A DNA stretch of 64,000 bases from Mycolicibacterium insubricum. GTDB taxonomy: Bacteria > Actinomycetota > Actinomycetes > Mycobacteriales > Mycobacteriaceae. The stretch covers positions 1 through 64,000 of the forward strand of contig NZ_AP022618.1 of assembly GCF_010731615.1 (NCBI RefSeq), written 5' to 3'. Below are positions 44,077 through 52,500 of the stretch, piece by piece (positions within the stretch are counted from its first letter, which is position 1; each line of letters begins with the position of its first letter). The translations under genes and the position numbers were made by a program. The notes under the pieces were generated by a model that had not been told where the DNA came from, did no database searches, and saw only the letters and a program-made list of their open reading frames with translations.

Positions 44077-46280
44077 GACTGGGGCTGCCCGCCGCGCAGG
44101 CGCAATGCGTCGACGTGGGGGTCCAGCAGCGCGAACCGGCGCAATCGTTGCGGATCCAAGTCGGCGAAAAGCCGAATCCACCCCGTCAGCCCGCGCACAT
44201 CGCCCCCCCATGTCTCATTGCTGCCGGCCTTTGCCAGCGTGCTCCACTGGAACGTCTTGACCGCACCGGATGCCGGGCGTCCCTCGTCGTCGAGGCGCAC
44301 CATGTCGACCGGCGTTCCGTCGGTGGAACTCAACGGAATTCGATCGGGGTTGTGCACCATGACGAACGGGGGTGATCCGAACATGTCGTTCTCGGACCGG
44401 ATGCGGACCGCGGCCAGCGCCGGCATGCCGGTGGCGGTGTCGGGAATGGTGCGCAGTTCGTACCACAACCGGGCCAGCCCGCCGTATTCGATGGAGGCCG
44501 GAGCGCCCTGCACCGGGCGCCCGGCGCTGTAGGCCACCGGGAGAAGGTGCAGCGAGCAGCCGGCCGGCGGCAGGTCGTTGATGAACTGCATTCCGCCACT
44601 GCGCTCGTAGTCGGCCAGCGAGATCTCGAAGCTGCGACCGGTCAGCCCGCGCGCCGGGTCGTGTCCCTTGGGGGCGATGAAGATCCGGACCGCGGCCGCG
44701 CCCTGCGGCCAGTCGAAGGTGAGCACCTGCTTGTTGCAGTACTCCACCAGCGACACGTCGGTGATCAGCCCGGTGCGCACCGACGACTCGGAGCGGCCCA
44801 GCCGCGCCCGCCCGTCGAGCACGGTCACCGGGGTGAAGTAGGCGCGATGCCACTCGTGCGGCCAGGGCACCCCGGCCATGGTGGACTTCACCGAGCCGTC
44901 CGGTTCGCGGCGCTCGGCCACCGGGTGGGTCAGCATTGCCGAGCGCGGCAGGCCGACGTGTTCGAGCGCGCTCTCCTCCAACTCGGAGTCACGCGCTCCG
45001 GCGGCCGGCGGTTCGGCGGTTCGGTACAACAACACGCGCCCGAACTCCGGTGCGGTCCATTCCAGGTCGAAGACCACGTCCTTGCGCTCGGCGTGCATGG
45101 TGACGCTCAGGTCGTCGACCGGGACCACCACCGCCGACACTCGGATGTCGGCGTCGACGTAGTCCGACAGCCGCACCTGGCCGTCGACCTCGACTTCGCA
45201 GCGCAGCTGGTAGACGTAGCGTCGGCCGCGTTCGATCTCCTGGTCGATGAAGCCGGTCAGATTCGGTGTGCCGGCCTGGATGCGGAAGGCGGCACCGGCC
45301 CGGGAGGCCAGTTCGGCGGGCATCCGGTAGATGTGCACGGCGACCACGCCCGGAGGCGCCTGCCACTGGCCGATCACTCGGCCGGAGTCCTCGCGGACCT
45401 CGACCTGGCTCAGGCCCCCGACGACGACACCCGCGGCGTGCAGCACCGGCTGGGCGGCCATCGCCGCGGCCGCGTCCTCGCCGACATAGGCCCACACCTG
45501 CAGGTGCCGGATGGCCGAGGTCAGCGCGCGGGCGTCGCGGGCGGCGGCCTCGCGAGTGGCCGCGATCTGGAATCCGTGATCCGGTGAGTAGCCGCGGGAT
45601 TCCTCGCTGGACACCACCCGGTAGATGACGTGGGATTCGCCGGACGGGTGCTCCGCCCAGCTCAGGTCCAGGCCGCCGCCGGGGGCACGGCGCAGCCGGA
45701 TGTCGGGGACCCGATCGGGCATCGGTGCGAACTGGAAGGGCGCAAACCCGGACTGCGGCACCGGTTCCGGCCGGGGAGCCGCGGTGGGCGCAGGCTCGGC
45801 GGGCCGCGGGGCCTCGGTGGGCGCCGGGGCCCCGGACATGGCGCTGGTTTCCGGCTCATCGACACCGGACTGCACCGGCGGCAGGGTCACCGGCGGCGCG
45901 ATGCGCGGCGTGGAGCCGGTGCCCGGCGCCGGGAGACGGATCATCGCGGTGGCCTCGGAGGGGTCCGGGGCCGGCGGGGCGACGGGCGCCTCCGGTGCCC
46001 GGTGGGCGCCGGGCTTGCGCTCCGCCGCGGCGGTGGGGCCTGCCGGCTCGGCGCCGGACAGCACCCGGGCCATATCCTCGGCGTGCTCGGCGACCGCGCC
46101 GGGCAGCATTTCCCGGAGCTGGTCGACGTCGGTGCGCCCGGAGCGCAGCACCAGCCGGATGTGAGCCTCCTTGAACGCGGCCGGCGAGACGGTGCCCGCC
46201 GCGATCAGTTCCTCGCGCCAGCGCAGCAGCGCCGCCAACCGCGGATCGTCGGTCTCGTTGTTCGGCTGTGAATCGCCCAT
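44073..46280 (-). CDS. Fibronectin-III-like multi-beta-sandwich protein
   Basis: A 735-residue protein without signal peptide or membrane segment. Residues 1-60 are helical (LAALLRWREELIAAGTVSPA). Residues about 80-190 are a Pro/Ala linker. From about 195 on come repeats of beta-sandwich type, with a Trp in strand C such as LDLSWAEHPSGESHVIYRV, IGQWQAPPGVVAVHIYRM, FDLEWTAPEFGRVLLYRT and LTFDWPQGAAAVRIFI. These four are spaced about 100 residues apart and look like fibronectin type III units. It sits between the membrane protein (2-base gap) and GAP1 gene (overlap). A protein-protein scaffold is the likely role. Confidence 0.62.
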   Translation of the reverse strand: MGDSQPNNETDDPRLAALLRWREELIAAGTVSPAAFKEAHIRLVLRSGRTDVDQLREMLPGAVAEHAEDMARVLSGAEPAGPTAAAERKPGAHRAPEAPVAPPAPDPSEATAMIRLPAPGTGSTPRIAPPVTLPPVQSGVDEPETSAMSGAPAPTEAPRPAEPAPTAAPRPEPVPQSGFAPFQFAPMPDRVPDIRLRRAPGGGLDLSWAEHPSGESHVIYRVVSSEESRGYSPDHGFQIAATREAAARDARALTSAIRHLQVWAYVGEDAAAAMAAQPVLHAAGVVVGGLSQVEVREDSGRVIGQWQAPPGVVAVHIYRMPAELASRAGAAFRIQAGTPNLTGFIDQEIERGRRYVYQLRCEVEVDGQVRLSDYVDADIRVSAVVVPVDDLSVTMHAERKDVVFDLEWTAPEFGRVLLYRTAEPPAAGARDSELEESALEHVGLPRSAMLTHPVAERREPDGSVKSTMAGVPWPHEWHRAYFTPVTVLDGRARLGRSESSVRTGLITDVSLVEYCNKQVLTFDWPQGAAAVRIFIAPKGHDPARGLTGRSFEISLADYERSGGMQFINDLPPAGCSLHLLPVAYSAGRPVQGAPASIEYGGLARLWYELRTIPDTATGMPALAAVRIRSENDMFGSPPFVMVHNPDRIPLSSTDGTPVDMVRLDDEGRPASGAVKTFQWSTLAKAGSNETWGGDVRGLTGWIRLFADLDPQRLRRFALLDPHVDALRLRGGQPQS

Positions 46281-46282
46281 TG

Positions 46283-48943
46283 CTAGAACACCATCGATTC
46301 GGACGGCGGGGTGTCCTCGCCGTCGGTTCCCAGGGCCCGGATCGCCGTCGTCGGCTCGAACTCGTGCGATTCGACGGCCTGGGCGAACATCGCGAACTCG
46401 TAGCTGGGCAGCCCCTCACCCACCTGTACGACGACCGCGCGGTACTCCAGCCCGCTGCGCGCCACATCCCCCTCGTCGACGGCGACGGCGCCGCGGCCGG
46501 CGGTGGCCGCGGCCGGGGTGAACAGCGCCGCGTCGAACGGAACCGGCACGCTCGCGCGGCGTTTGTCCAGCAGTCCCGCGCTGAACTCCGCCGGGGAGAC
46601 CTGGCGACCGGTGGTGGGCACGAACACCCCCGCGGTCAGCGCCTCGGCGATGCCGCTGGCCGGGTCGTCGAACATCGCCTGGACCCGACCCCACAGCGCG
46701 GTCGCGCCCTCGGACTGCACCTGGTGGGTGGCCACCGCGTGCGACCAGCCGTCGAGGCCGGAACCGCTGCCGACCCCGCCCATCCGGAACAGGGCGGCCG
46801 GGTCCTCGCGGACCTGGCGGGCCGCGGTGGCCAGCATCTGCTCCCACGGGCCGGTCAGCCAGCCGACGCCGTAGAGCCGACGCTGCAGGTTATGCGCGGT
46901 CGCCTCGGCCTCGGTCTCCACCGGTGCGGCCACCCCGACCTGGGTGGAGCGGGGCAGCCCGTCGAGGATGTGCGGGCGGCGCGGCCGCGGCGGCGCGACC
47001 GGCCCGAACGGCATCCGCAGCACCTCGCCGAGCACCCGGTTCCAGGCCAGCAGCTGGCCGTAGGCCGCCGACAGCCGGCTCAGGTCCTGCACGGCGCTGC
47101 GCAGGTTGAACTGCATGGCCTCCAGTTCGCCGAGCCGGGATTTTCGCAAGCTCAGCTCGGCGAACAGGTGTCGCTGCCCGACGATGAACAAGATCAGCGC
47201 GGCGATGAAGTAGATGACGACGATGGAGCCACCGACCCAGGCGACGAACTCCCCCGTCCACCAGGTGTGACCCCAGTGGAAGATGAGACCGCAGAACAGC
47301 ACGATCAGCGCGACCAGCACGGTCCAGCCGGCAGTGCTGATGATCAGCGAGATGATCCGCTGACGTTCCCGCAGCTGCGCGTCGACGTCCGGGCGGGCCG
47401 CGGCGACGCGGATCTGCTCGACCAGGGTGGACACCTCGGCGCGAGCACGGCCCATGAAGTCGGCCATGATCGAGCCGACCTGGGCGGCGTAGCTGCGCCC
47501 GACGGTGCCGTCCCACTGATGCAGGGCCTCGAAGGTGTGCCGTGCCTCGACCCCGGCGGCGGGGTCGGAGAAGTTCGACTCCAGCCGGCCGCGCAGTTCG
47601 GCCGTGCCCAGCACGTCGCCGCCGGCGAGGGCGGGGATACCGACGACGGCGGCCAGCGAGGCCGGGATGTCGGTGAAGGCGTCGGCGGCCGAGGGCACCA
47701 CGTCGGCGGCCCGGGGCAGCACGCCGATACCGGCGCCGACGGCGATCGGTTCCATCGCCGCGCTGCGCCGGCCGCCGTCGGCCAGCGTCAAGGCGCCGTT
47801 GACGTAGTCGTTCCACAGCCCGGACAGGTCGGTCTGCACGAGCTGACCGGCACCCGGCTGGGCGCCGAGTTCGGAGCTCATCGCGTCGGCGCCGCGGCCA
47901 AGTTCCTGCCAGCTGGCGACCTGTGCGTTGGCGACCACCGAGTAGGCCGAGTCGGTGCCACCGAAGACCGCGTGCTGGACGGTGCTGGCCAGCACCGACT
48001 GCACCGAGCCGAGCATGCCGGACAGCCAGGCGGCCGGCGCATTGCGCAGTGCGGCACCCAAAAACGACATGAACGCCTTGAGCGCCTCGGCCGAGGAGAT
48101 GGCCTGCACGTCGGTGGCGCCGACCTGCATTCGGCTGCCGCGCAACACCTCCCGGTGCTTGGTCATCAGCGCCCGGGCGGCGGTCTGCGCGGCCAGGCCA
48201 GTGTCCTGCACGTAGACGACGTTGCCCGCCGAGCTGCGCGGCAACGGCAGCCGACCGCCTGCGTCGAACAGCTGTATGCGCAGCTGGTCCTCCACGCCGA
48301 GGGCGTCCAGCTGGCGGTAGTAGGCCCGCACCGCGCGCACGGTGTGCCCAGGCAGGATCGGCAGTTCGTCGAACACCGATCGGCCGATGCCGCTGTACAG
48401 GCCGGCGGCGGCGGCCACCACCGGGGACACCAGGGTGGCCACGTCCAGCGGGTCGGCCAGCCGTTCGACCACTACCGAGCCCAGCGTCGGGCCCGCCGAA
48501 TCCTCCGGCGCGATCAGCAGGTTGTGCCAGCCCTCCAGCACCATCGCCGGGTCGTAGCCGCGGGGTTCGGGGATGCCGCGGGTGTAGAGGATGCGCAGCA
48601 GGGTGATCGGGGTGCCGACGACGGCGGCGCGCACCGCCTGCTCCAGCGCCTGTTCGGCGGCCCGCGGCGCCCGCCAGTCGGCCGGTGCGTCGGCGGGCAC
48701 CAGCACCGCCACCCGCACCCGCTGATAGCGCTGCTCGGTCAGGATGCGTTGCAGCACATCGGCGTGCGACCGCCCGCCGTGGACGAAGGTGGCCGGGATC
48801 GAGGTCCTGCCGATGTCGGCGGGATCCACCCAGACGAACGGGTCGACCAGTTCGACCGCCGAGTAGTCGGCGAGGACCGAGATGATTTCCGAGGATTCAC
48901 CGCGCGGCACCAACAGCACGGTCATTGAATTCGGGTTGCTCAT
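46283..48943 (-). CDS. Two-TM membrane protein of the GTPase/tubulin operon
   Basis: An 886-residue protein. The N-terminal part opens with a Rossmann-like strand pattern (MTVLLVPRGESSEIISVL). Two transmembrane helices lie near 533-557 (LIISTAGWTVLVALIVLF) and 568-592 (VGGSIVVIYFIAALILFIVG), with both large flanks probably cytosolic. Between about 290 and 530 is a long helical stretch, and after the second helix a coiled segment (LRKSRLGELEAMQFNLRSAV). No enzyme motif is seen. It starts two bases after the tubulin-like gene stop, and is a candidate membrane anchor for it. Confidence 0.6.
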   Translation of the reverse strand: MSNPNSMTVLLVPRGESSEIISVLADYSAVELVDPFVWVDPADIGRTSIPATFVHGGRSHADVLQRILTEQRYQRVRVAVLVPADAPADWRAPRAAEQALEQAVRAAVVGTPITLLRILYTRGIPEPRGYDPAMVLEGWHNLLIAPEDSAGPTLGSVVVERLADPLDVATLVSPVVAAAAGLYSGIGRSVFDELPILPGHTVRAVRAYYRQLDALGVEDQLRIQLFDAGGRLPLPRSSAGNVVYVQDTGLAAQTAARALMTKHREVLRGSRMQVGATDVQAISSAEALKAFMSFLGAALRNAPAAWLSGMLGSVQSVLASTVQHAVFGGTDSAYSVVANAQVASWQELGRGADAMSSELGAQPGAGQLVQTDLSGLWNDYVNGALTLADGGRRSAAMEPIAVGAGIGVLPRAADVVPSAADAFTDIPASLAAVVGIPALAGGDVLGTAELRGRLESNFSDPAAGVEARHTFEALHQWDGTVGRSYAAQVGSIMADFMGRARAEVSTLVEQIRVAAARPDVDAQLRERQRIISLIISTAGWTVLVALIVLFCGLIFHWGHTWWTGEFVAWVGGSIVVIYFIAALILFIVGQRHLFAELSLRKSRLGELEAMQFNLRSAVQDLSRLSAAYGQLLAWNRVLGEVLRMPFGPVAPPRPRRPHILDGLPRSTQVGVAAPVETEAEATAHNLQRRLYGVGWLTGPWEQMLATAARQVREDPAALFRMGGVGSGSGLDGWSHAVATHQVQSEGATALWGRVQAMFDDPASGIAEALTAGVFVPTTGRQVSPAEFSAGLLDKRRASVPVPFDAALFTPAAATAGRGAVAVDEGDVARSGLEYRAVVVQVGEGLPSYEFAMFAQAVESHEFEPTTAIRALGTDGEDTPPSESMVF

Positions 48944-48945
48944 CC

Positions 48946-51900
48946 TCAGAACGTCCCACCCTCAGGGATATGCAGGTCCTCGCCACCGCCGTCGGCGCCG
49001 CCGGATCCGGTAGCACCGGCGAGCGGGGTGGCCACCAGCGATTCGGCCTCGCGGATCTTGGCGCACAGGGTGTCGGTGGCCCAGTACACGTCCGGCGCCA
49101 GGTCCCGGAAGATCGGGGTTTTGCTGGCCTTGGCGCGGGTGGTGACGGTGGTGAAGACGCCGCCCTCGGCCGCCCCCGGGCTGCCGGCGGGCAGGTACTC
49201 GGCGGCCAGGTCGCGGACCGTCTCCAGCCACTTGACGGCCGCATCGGCCCGCTCGGACACCGTTGTGGCGGAGGCGATTTCCGGGATGCGCGAGGCCAGC
49301 TTCCCGGTGCTGCCGTTGCGCAGGAAGTCCGCCAGCCGGGACACGGCGGCCAGTTCCACGATGCCGCTGGCCGGGTCCTGGGAGTTGGAGTCATACAGCT
49401 CGCGCAGCACCCGGTACGGGCGCAGCGACCGCATTGCCGGCGGCTCCAGCGACTGGGCGATAGCCAACAGGATGCCCTCCAGCACCGCGGGCAGCCAGTC
49501 GTACTGGGCGGTGAACTCCGATGGCGGGGTCAGCAGCGGGTTGGGGAACGGCACCCACTGCTGGTGCTCGTCGTCGTAGACCCGGACCGGCTCGGTGTAG
49601 GGCGACGGCGGGATTTGGATCCGGCCGGTGACCTGCCCGAGGAACCAGCCGGCCGTCATGGTGCGTCGCTCGTCGTCGCCCATCGGCAGCGAGGCCTGCA
49701 GCGGGCGGGACCGGCGCAACCGCCAGAACGGCACCCGGGCCGGACCCGCGGTCGACGACCATTGCTGGGCAACGGGTTTGAGCACCGAGTCGAACGCCAA
49801 CGGCGAGTAGTTCGGGTACGAGCCGAAGATGTCGATGTGGGTGACGCTGTCCTCATCCGACATGGCGCGCCCGTAGTTGTCCCGGGTGGCCTGGTCGATG
49901 CGGGGGTTGGACTTCAGCGCATCGGCGAGCTCATTGGCCACCGCCTGCCCCAGGAACGGGATCTCGGAGAACTTGTACCGGTACTCCAACTGCTGACCGG
50001 GGTGCACCGCCTGCAGGCTCTGGTCGTTGACACTGGCCAGCGGCCGGGCCAGCGACAGCGCCTCGTTGAACTTCACCACCACGTCGTGACGACGGGAGCC
50101 GAGCTCGGATTCCGAGGCGCCCACGCCCTGGATGAAGTCGCGCAGCGACACCTTGCAGAACTCGTCGAACGCCTCACCCGGGCGGGCGATGTAGGTGCGC
50201 GCCCGGGCCAGCAGTTCGGCCGGCCGGGTGTGCACGTCGTATTGCGCCATCGCCGGAACCAGTGCGGCACCGGTCTCCGGGTCGGAGCCGAAGGCCCGGC
50301 TCACCCAGGTCGACGTCAGATCGACCAACCCGCCGGGCGCCGGCACACCACCGGTCGTCGGCCACAGCCCGGAGATCACCCGCGCGGTGCTCTCGGCGAC
50401 CGCGGCGTAGAACGGCGGCGAGCCCGGACCACTGACCAGCGCCTTGGGCAGGTCGAGTTCGTAACGCGCCTTGAACGCCGTCGAATTGATCAGCAGCACT
50501 TCGTTGTTGGCCTCGGCGAACCGGCCGGGCACCAGCTCGTCGGCGTCCGACGGCCAGGCTACGTACTGGTCGGTGGCCAGCCGGGCCAGACCGACGTCCG
50601 AGGGCTGCTCGGCGCGGGCGTTCTCCAGCAGCACCTGGGCCTCCGACAGCGCGGCGCTCAGCGGTGCCAGCACCTCGCCGCCGAACACCTTGAACACCTC
50701 GGCGATCTTCTGCGATGCGCTGGCGTACAGGGCGCGGCGGATGTTGCCCTGGAACCCGTCCAGCGCGGTGAACAACACCTGGTCGGCGTTGGCCATCACG
50801 CCGTGCAGCGACATCAGGGTGCCCTCGACGTTGGGCGCCAGCGCCACAATGTCTTTCGGCCCCATCGAGCCGAGATCACCCATGGCCGTTGCCAGTTGGT
50901 CGTCAATGAAGCGGCGCAGCAGGTCCACCATGCCGCGCGCATACGGCAGGGAGAAGTCCGCGACGGCCCGGGTGACGGCGGTGTTGACCCGCTCAGCGAA
51001 TTCCCTGTGCCAGGCGAACGCCAGCGCGTAACCGGCTTCGTTGACCGCCTGGGCCAGCGGGCCGCGACGGTTGGCGACGGCCTGGCGGAAGATCGGCACC
51101 CACTGCTCACCGGCCATCCCCGCCGGGTTCGGCAGATACGGCCGCAGCTGGCGCTCGATGATGGTGTTGCAGACCCCGGCGACCTGGCGCGGCGGCAGCG
51201 CGAGGTTCGTCATCCAGCCGCCGAGCACCCGGATCCGGCTGTTCTCGTCGCCGGTGGTGGGCGGCAGGCCGATGCCGTTGCAGATCGCGCCCCACTGGCT
51301 GTCCAGCAGCGAGTCGAGCTGCTCGGTGCCCGAGGCCGGGTTGCCCGGCTGCAGGTGACCGAACAGCAGCTTGTCGGCGGCGCTGCGGGCCAGCCGCTGC
51401 GCGGCGTATTCGGCGTAGCGATCCCGGCCCATGCTGAGGCTGGCGAAGCCGTAGGTGCCCCAGGGCAGCGGGTCCCACACCTTGTTGCCCCAGCCGAGCA
51501 GGTCGCGGTCACCGGCGGGCGAGGCGGTATTGCCGAGGTCGTAGGAGACGAATTGGTCGCTGGCGGTGCCGGACATCATCAGCCCGGCCAGGCCGCGGCC
51601 CAGCCCGCGGTACACCGCGTTCTGCGAGCCGTCGCCGAACAGCGTACGGTCGGCGCCGACGTAGCGCCCGACCGGGAACACGCGGGCGAACGGGATCGGC
51701 TCGCCGTCGCCGTGCTGCTGGCCGAGGGCCCGCAGGATGCGGACGTCGTGGTCGCGGGCGGCACCGGACTGGCTGGCGACGATCTCGCCGAGCATGGCCA
51801 GCGCGTTCGCGCGCACACCGATGCGGGCGCTTTCCGGCAGCGAGTCGAAGATGTCGGGCGTGACCATGAAGACACCCATCAGCTTGGGGTCCAGGCCCTG

Positions 51901-52500
51901 CACCAGGGTCAGCAGCCGGCAGATGTCCAGCGCCATGGATGCACCGGCGCCGCCGGCCATCGACGAGACGACGAGCACCAGCGGCGGCTCGTTCGGGTCG
52001 AACCGGCCCATGCCGGGGACCTTCAGCCGGGCCATCTCCGACATCGCCTCGACGCGGAACAGCTGGTCCCAGGCGGTCTGCAGGCGCTGGCGGACCTCGC
52101 CCGCCTTGCTGAGGGTGATCATCCGGCCGATGGCCCGGTACTGCCCGGCGCCCGCCGAAATGGGGTTGGTGACGCCCTCGGGTGAGCGAGGCGCCCAGGT
52201 CCCGATGGCGTCCAGGGCGCCCTCGGCCGCCAGCCGCTGCGACAGCGCGCTGTCCAGCGTGGCGTAGCTGGAGCCCTGCGGCCCGGTGCCGACGTAGGTA
52301 CCGCCCTGCGCCGGGACGTTGGCCAACCCGTCGGGACCGGATTCAGCGCCGCTGGGGACGTCGATGTGGACGAACTGCCAGCCCGTCGGCAGCGAGTGCA
52401 CGCCGGCGGCCAGCAGTTCCGAACGCAACTGGTCCATCATGTAGCTGAGAGTGGCGCCACCGGAACCACCGCATCCCACGACCAGAAAACGTCGCATCAA
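48946..52500 (-). CDS. Large tubulin/FtsZ-like GTPase (Tubulin_2-like)
   Basis: A 1184-residue protein with a tubulin-type nucleotide fold at the N-terminus. Residues 6-17 are LVVGCGGSGGAT, the first glycine loop. LVVSSMAGGAGASMALDICR around 176-195 is the tubulin signature loop in which GGGTGSG is relaxed to AGGAGAS. LGVFMVTPDIF-like strand GVFMVTPDIF follows. It is three times longer than FtsZ; the C-terminal 700 residues are helical and unassigned. It belongs to the family I recall as Pfam Tubulin_2. The start overlaps the upstream vWA gene by four bases. Polymerisation is inferred only from the fold. Confidence 0.72.
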   Translation of the reverse strand: MMRRFLVVGCGGSGGATLSYMMDQLRSELLAAGVHSLPTGWQFVHIDVPSGAESGPDGLANVPAQGGTYVGTGPQGSSYATLDSALSQRLAAEGALDAIGTWAPRSPEGVTNPISAGAGQYRAIGRMITLSKAGEVRQRLQTAWDQLFRVEAMSEMARLKVPGMGRFDPNEPPLVLVVSSMAGGAGASMALDICRLLTLVQGLDPKLMGVFMVTPDIFDSLPESARIGVRANALAMLGEIVASQSGAARDHDVRILRALGQQHGDGEPIPFARVFPVGRYVGADRTLFGDGSQNAVYRGLGRGLAGLMMSGTASDQFVSYDLGNTASPAGDRDLLGWGNKVWDPLPWGTYGFASLSMGRDRYAEYAAQRLARSAADKLLFGHLQPGNPASGTEQLDSLLDSQWGAICNGIGLPPTTGDENSRIRVLGGWMTNLALPPRQVAGVCNTIIERQLRPYLPNPAGMAGEQWVPIFRQAVANRRGPLAQAVNEAGYALAFAWHREFAERVNTAVTRAVADFSLPYARGMVDLLRRFIDDQLATAMGDLGSMGPKDIVALAPNVEGTLMSLHGVMANADQVLFTALDGFQGNIRRALYASASQKIAEVFKVFGGEVLAPLSAALSEAQVLLENARAEQPSDVGLARLATDQYVAWPSDADELVPGRFAEANNEVLLINSTAFKARYELDLPKALVSGPGSPPFYAAVAESTARVISGLWPTTGGVPAPGGLVDLTSTWVSRAFGSDPETGAALVPAMAQYDVHTRPAELLARARTYIARPGEAFDEFCKVSLRDFIQGVGASESELGSRRHDVVVKFNEALSLARPLASVNDQSLQAVHPGQQLEYRYKFSEIPFLGQAVANELADALKSNPRIDQATRDNYGRAMSDEDSVTHIDIFGSYPNYSPLAFDSVLKPVAQQWSSTAGPARVPFWRLRRSRPLQASLPMGDDERRTMTAGWFLGQVTGRIQIPPSPYTEPVRVYDDEHQQWVPFPNPLLTPPSEFTAQYDWLPAVLEGILLAIAQSLEPPAMRSLRPYRVLRELYDSNSQDPASGIVELAAVSRLADFLRNGSTGKLASRIPEIASATTVSERADAAVKWLETVRDLAAEYLPAGSPGAAEGGVFTTVTTRAKASKTPIFRDLAPDVYWATDTLCAKIREAESLVATPLAGATGSGGADGGGEDLHIPEGGTF

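Noticed and set aside
46268..52185. Long plus-strand open frames of 886 and 1086 codons
   Set aside because: They mirror the two-TM and tubulin-like genes, have no domain, and start without ribosome sites.
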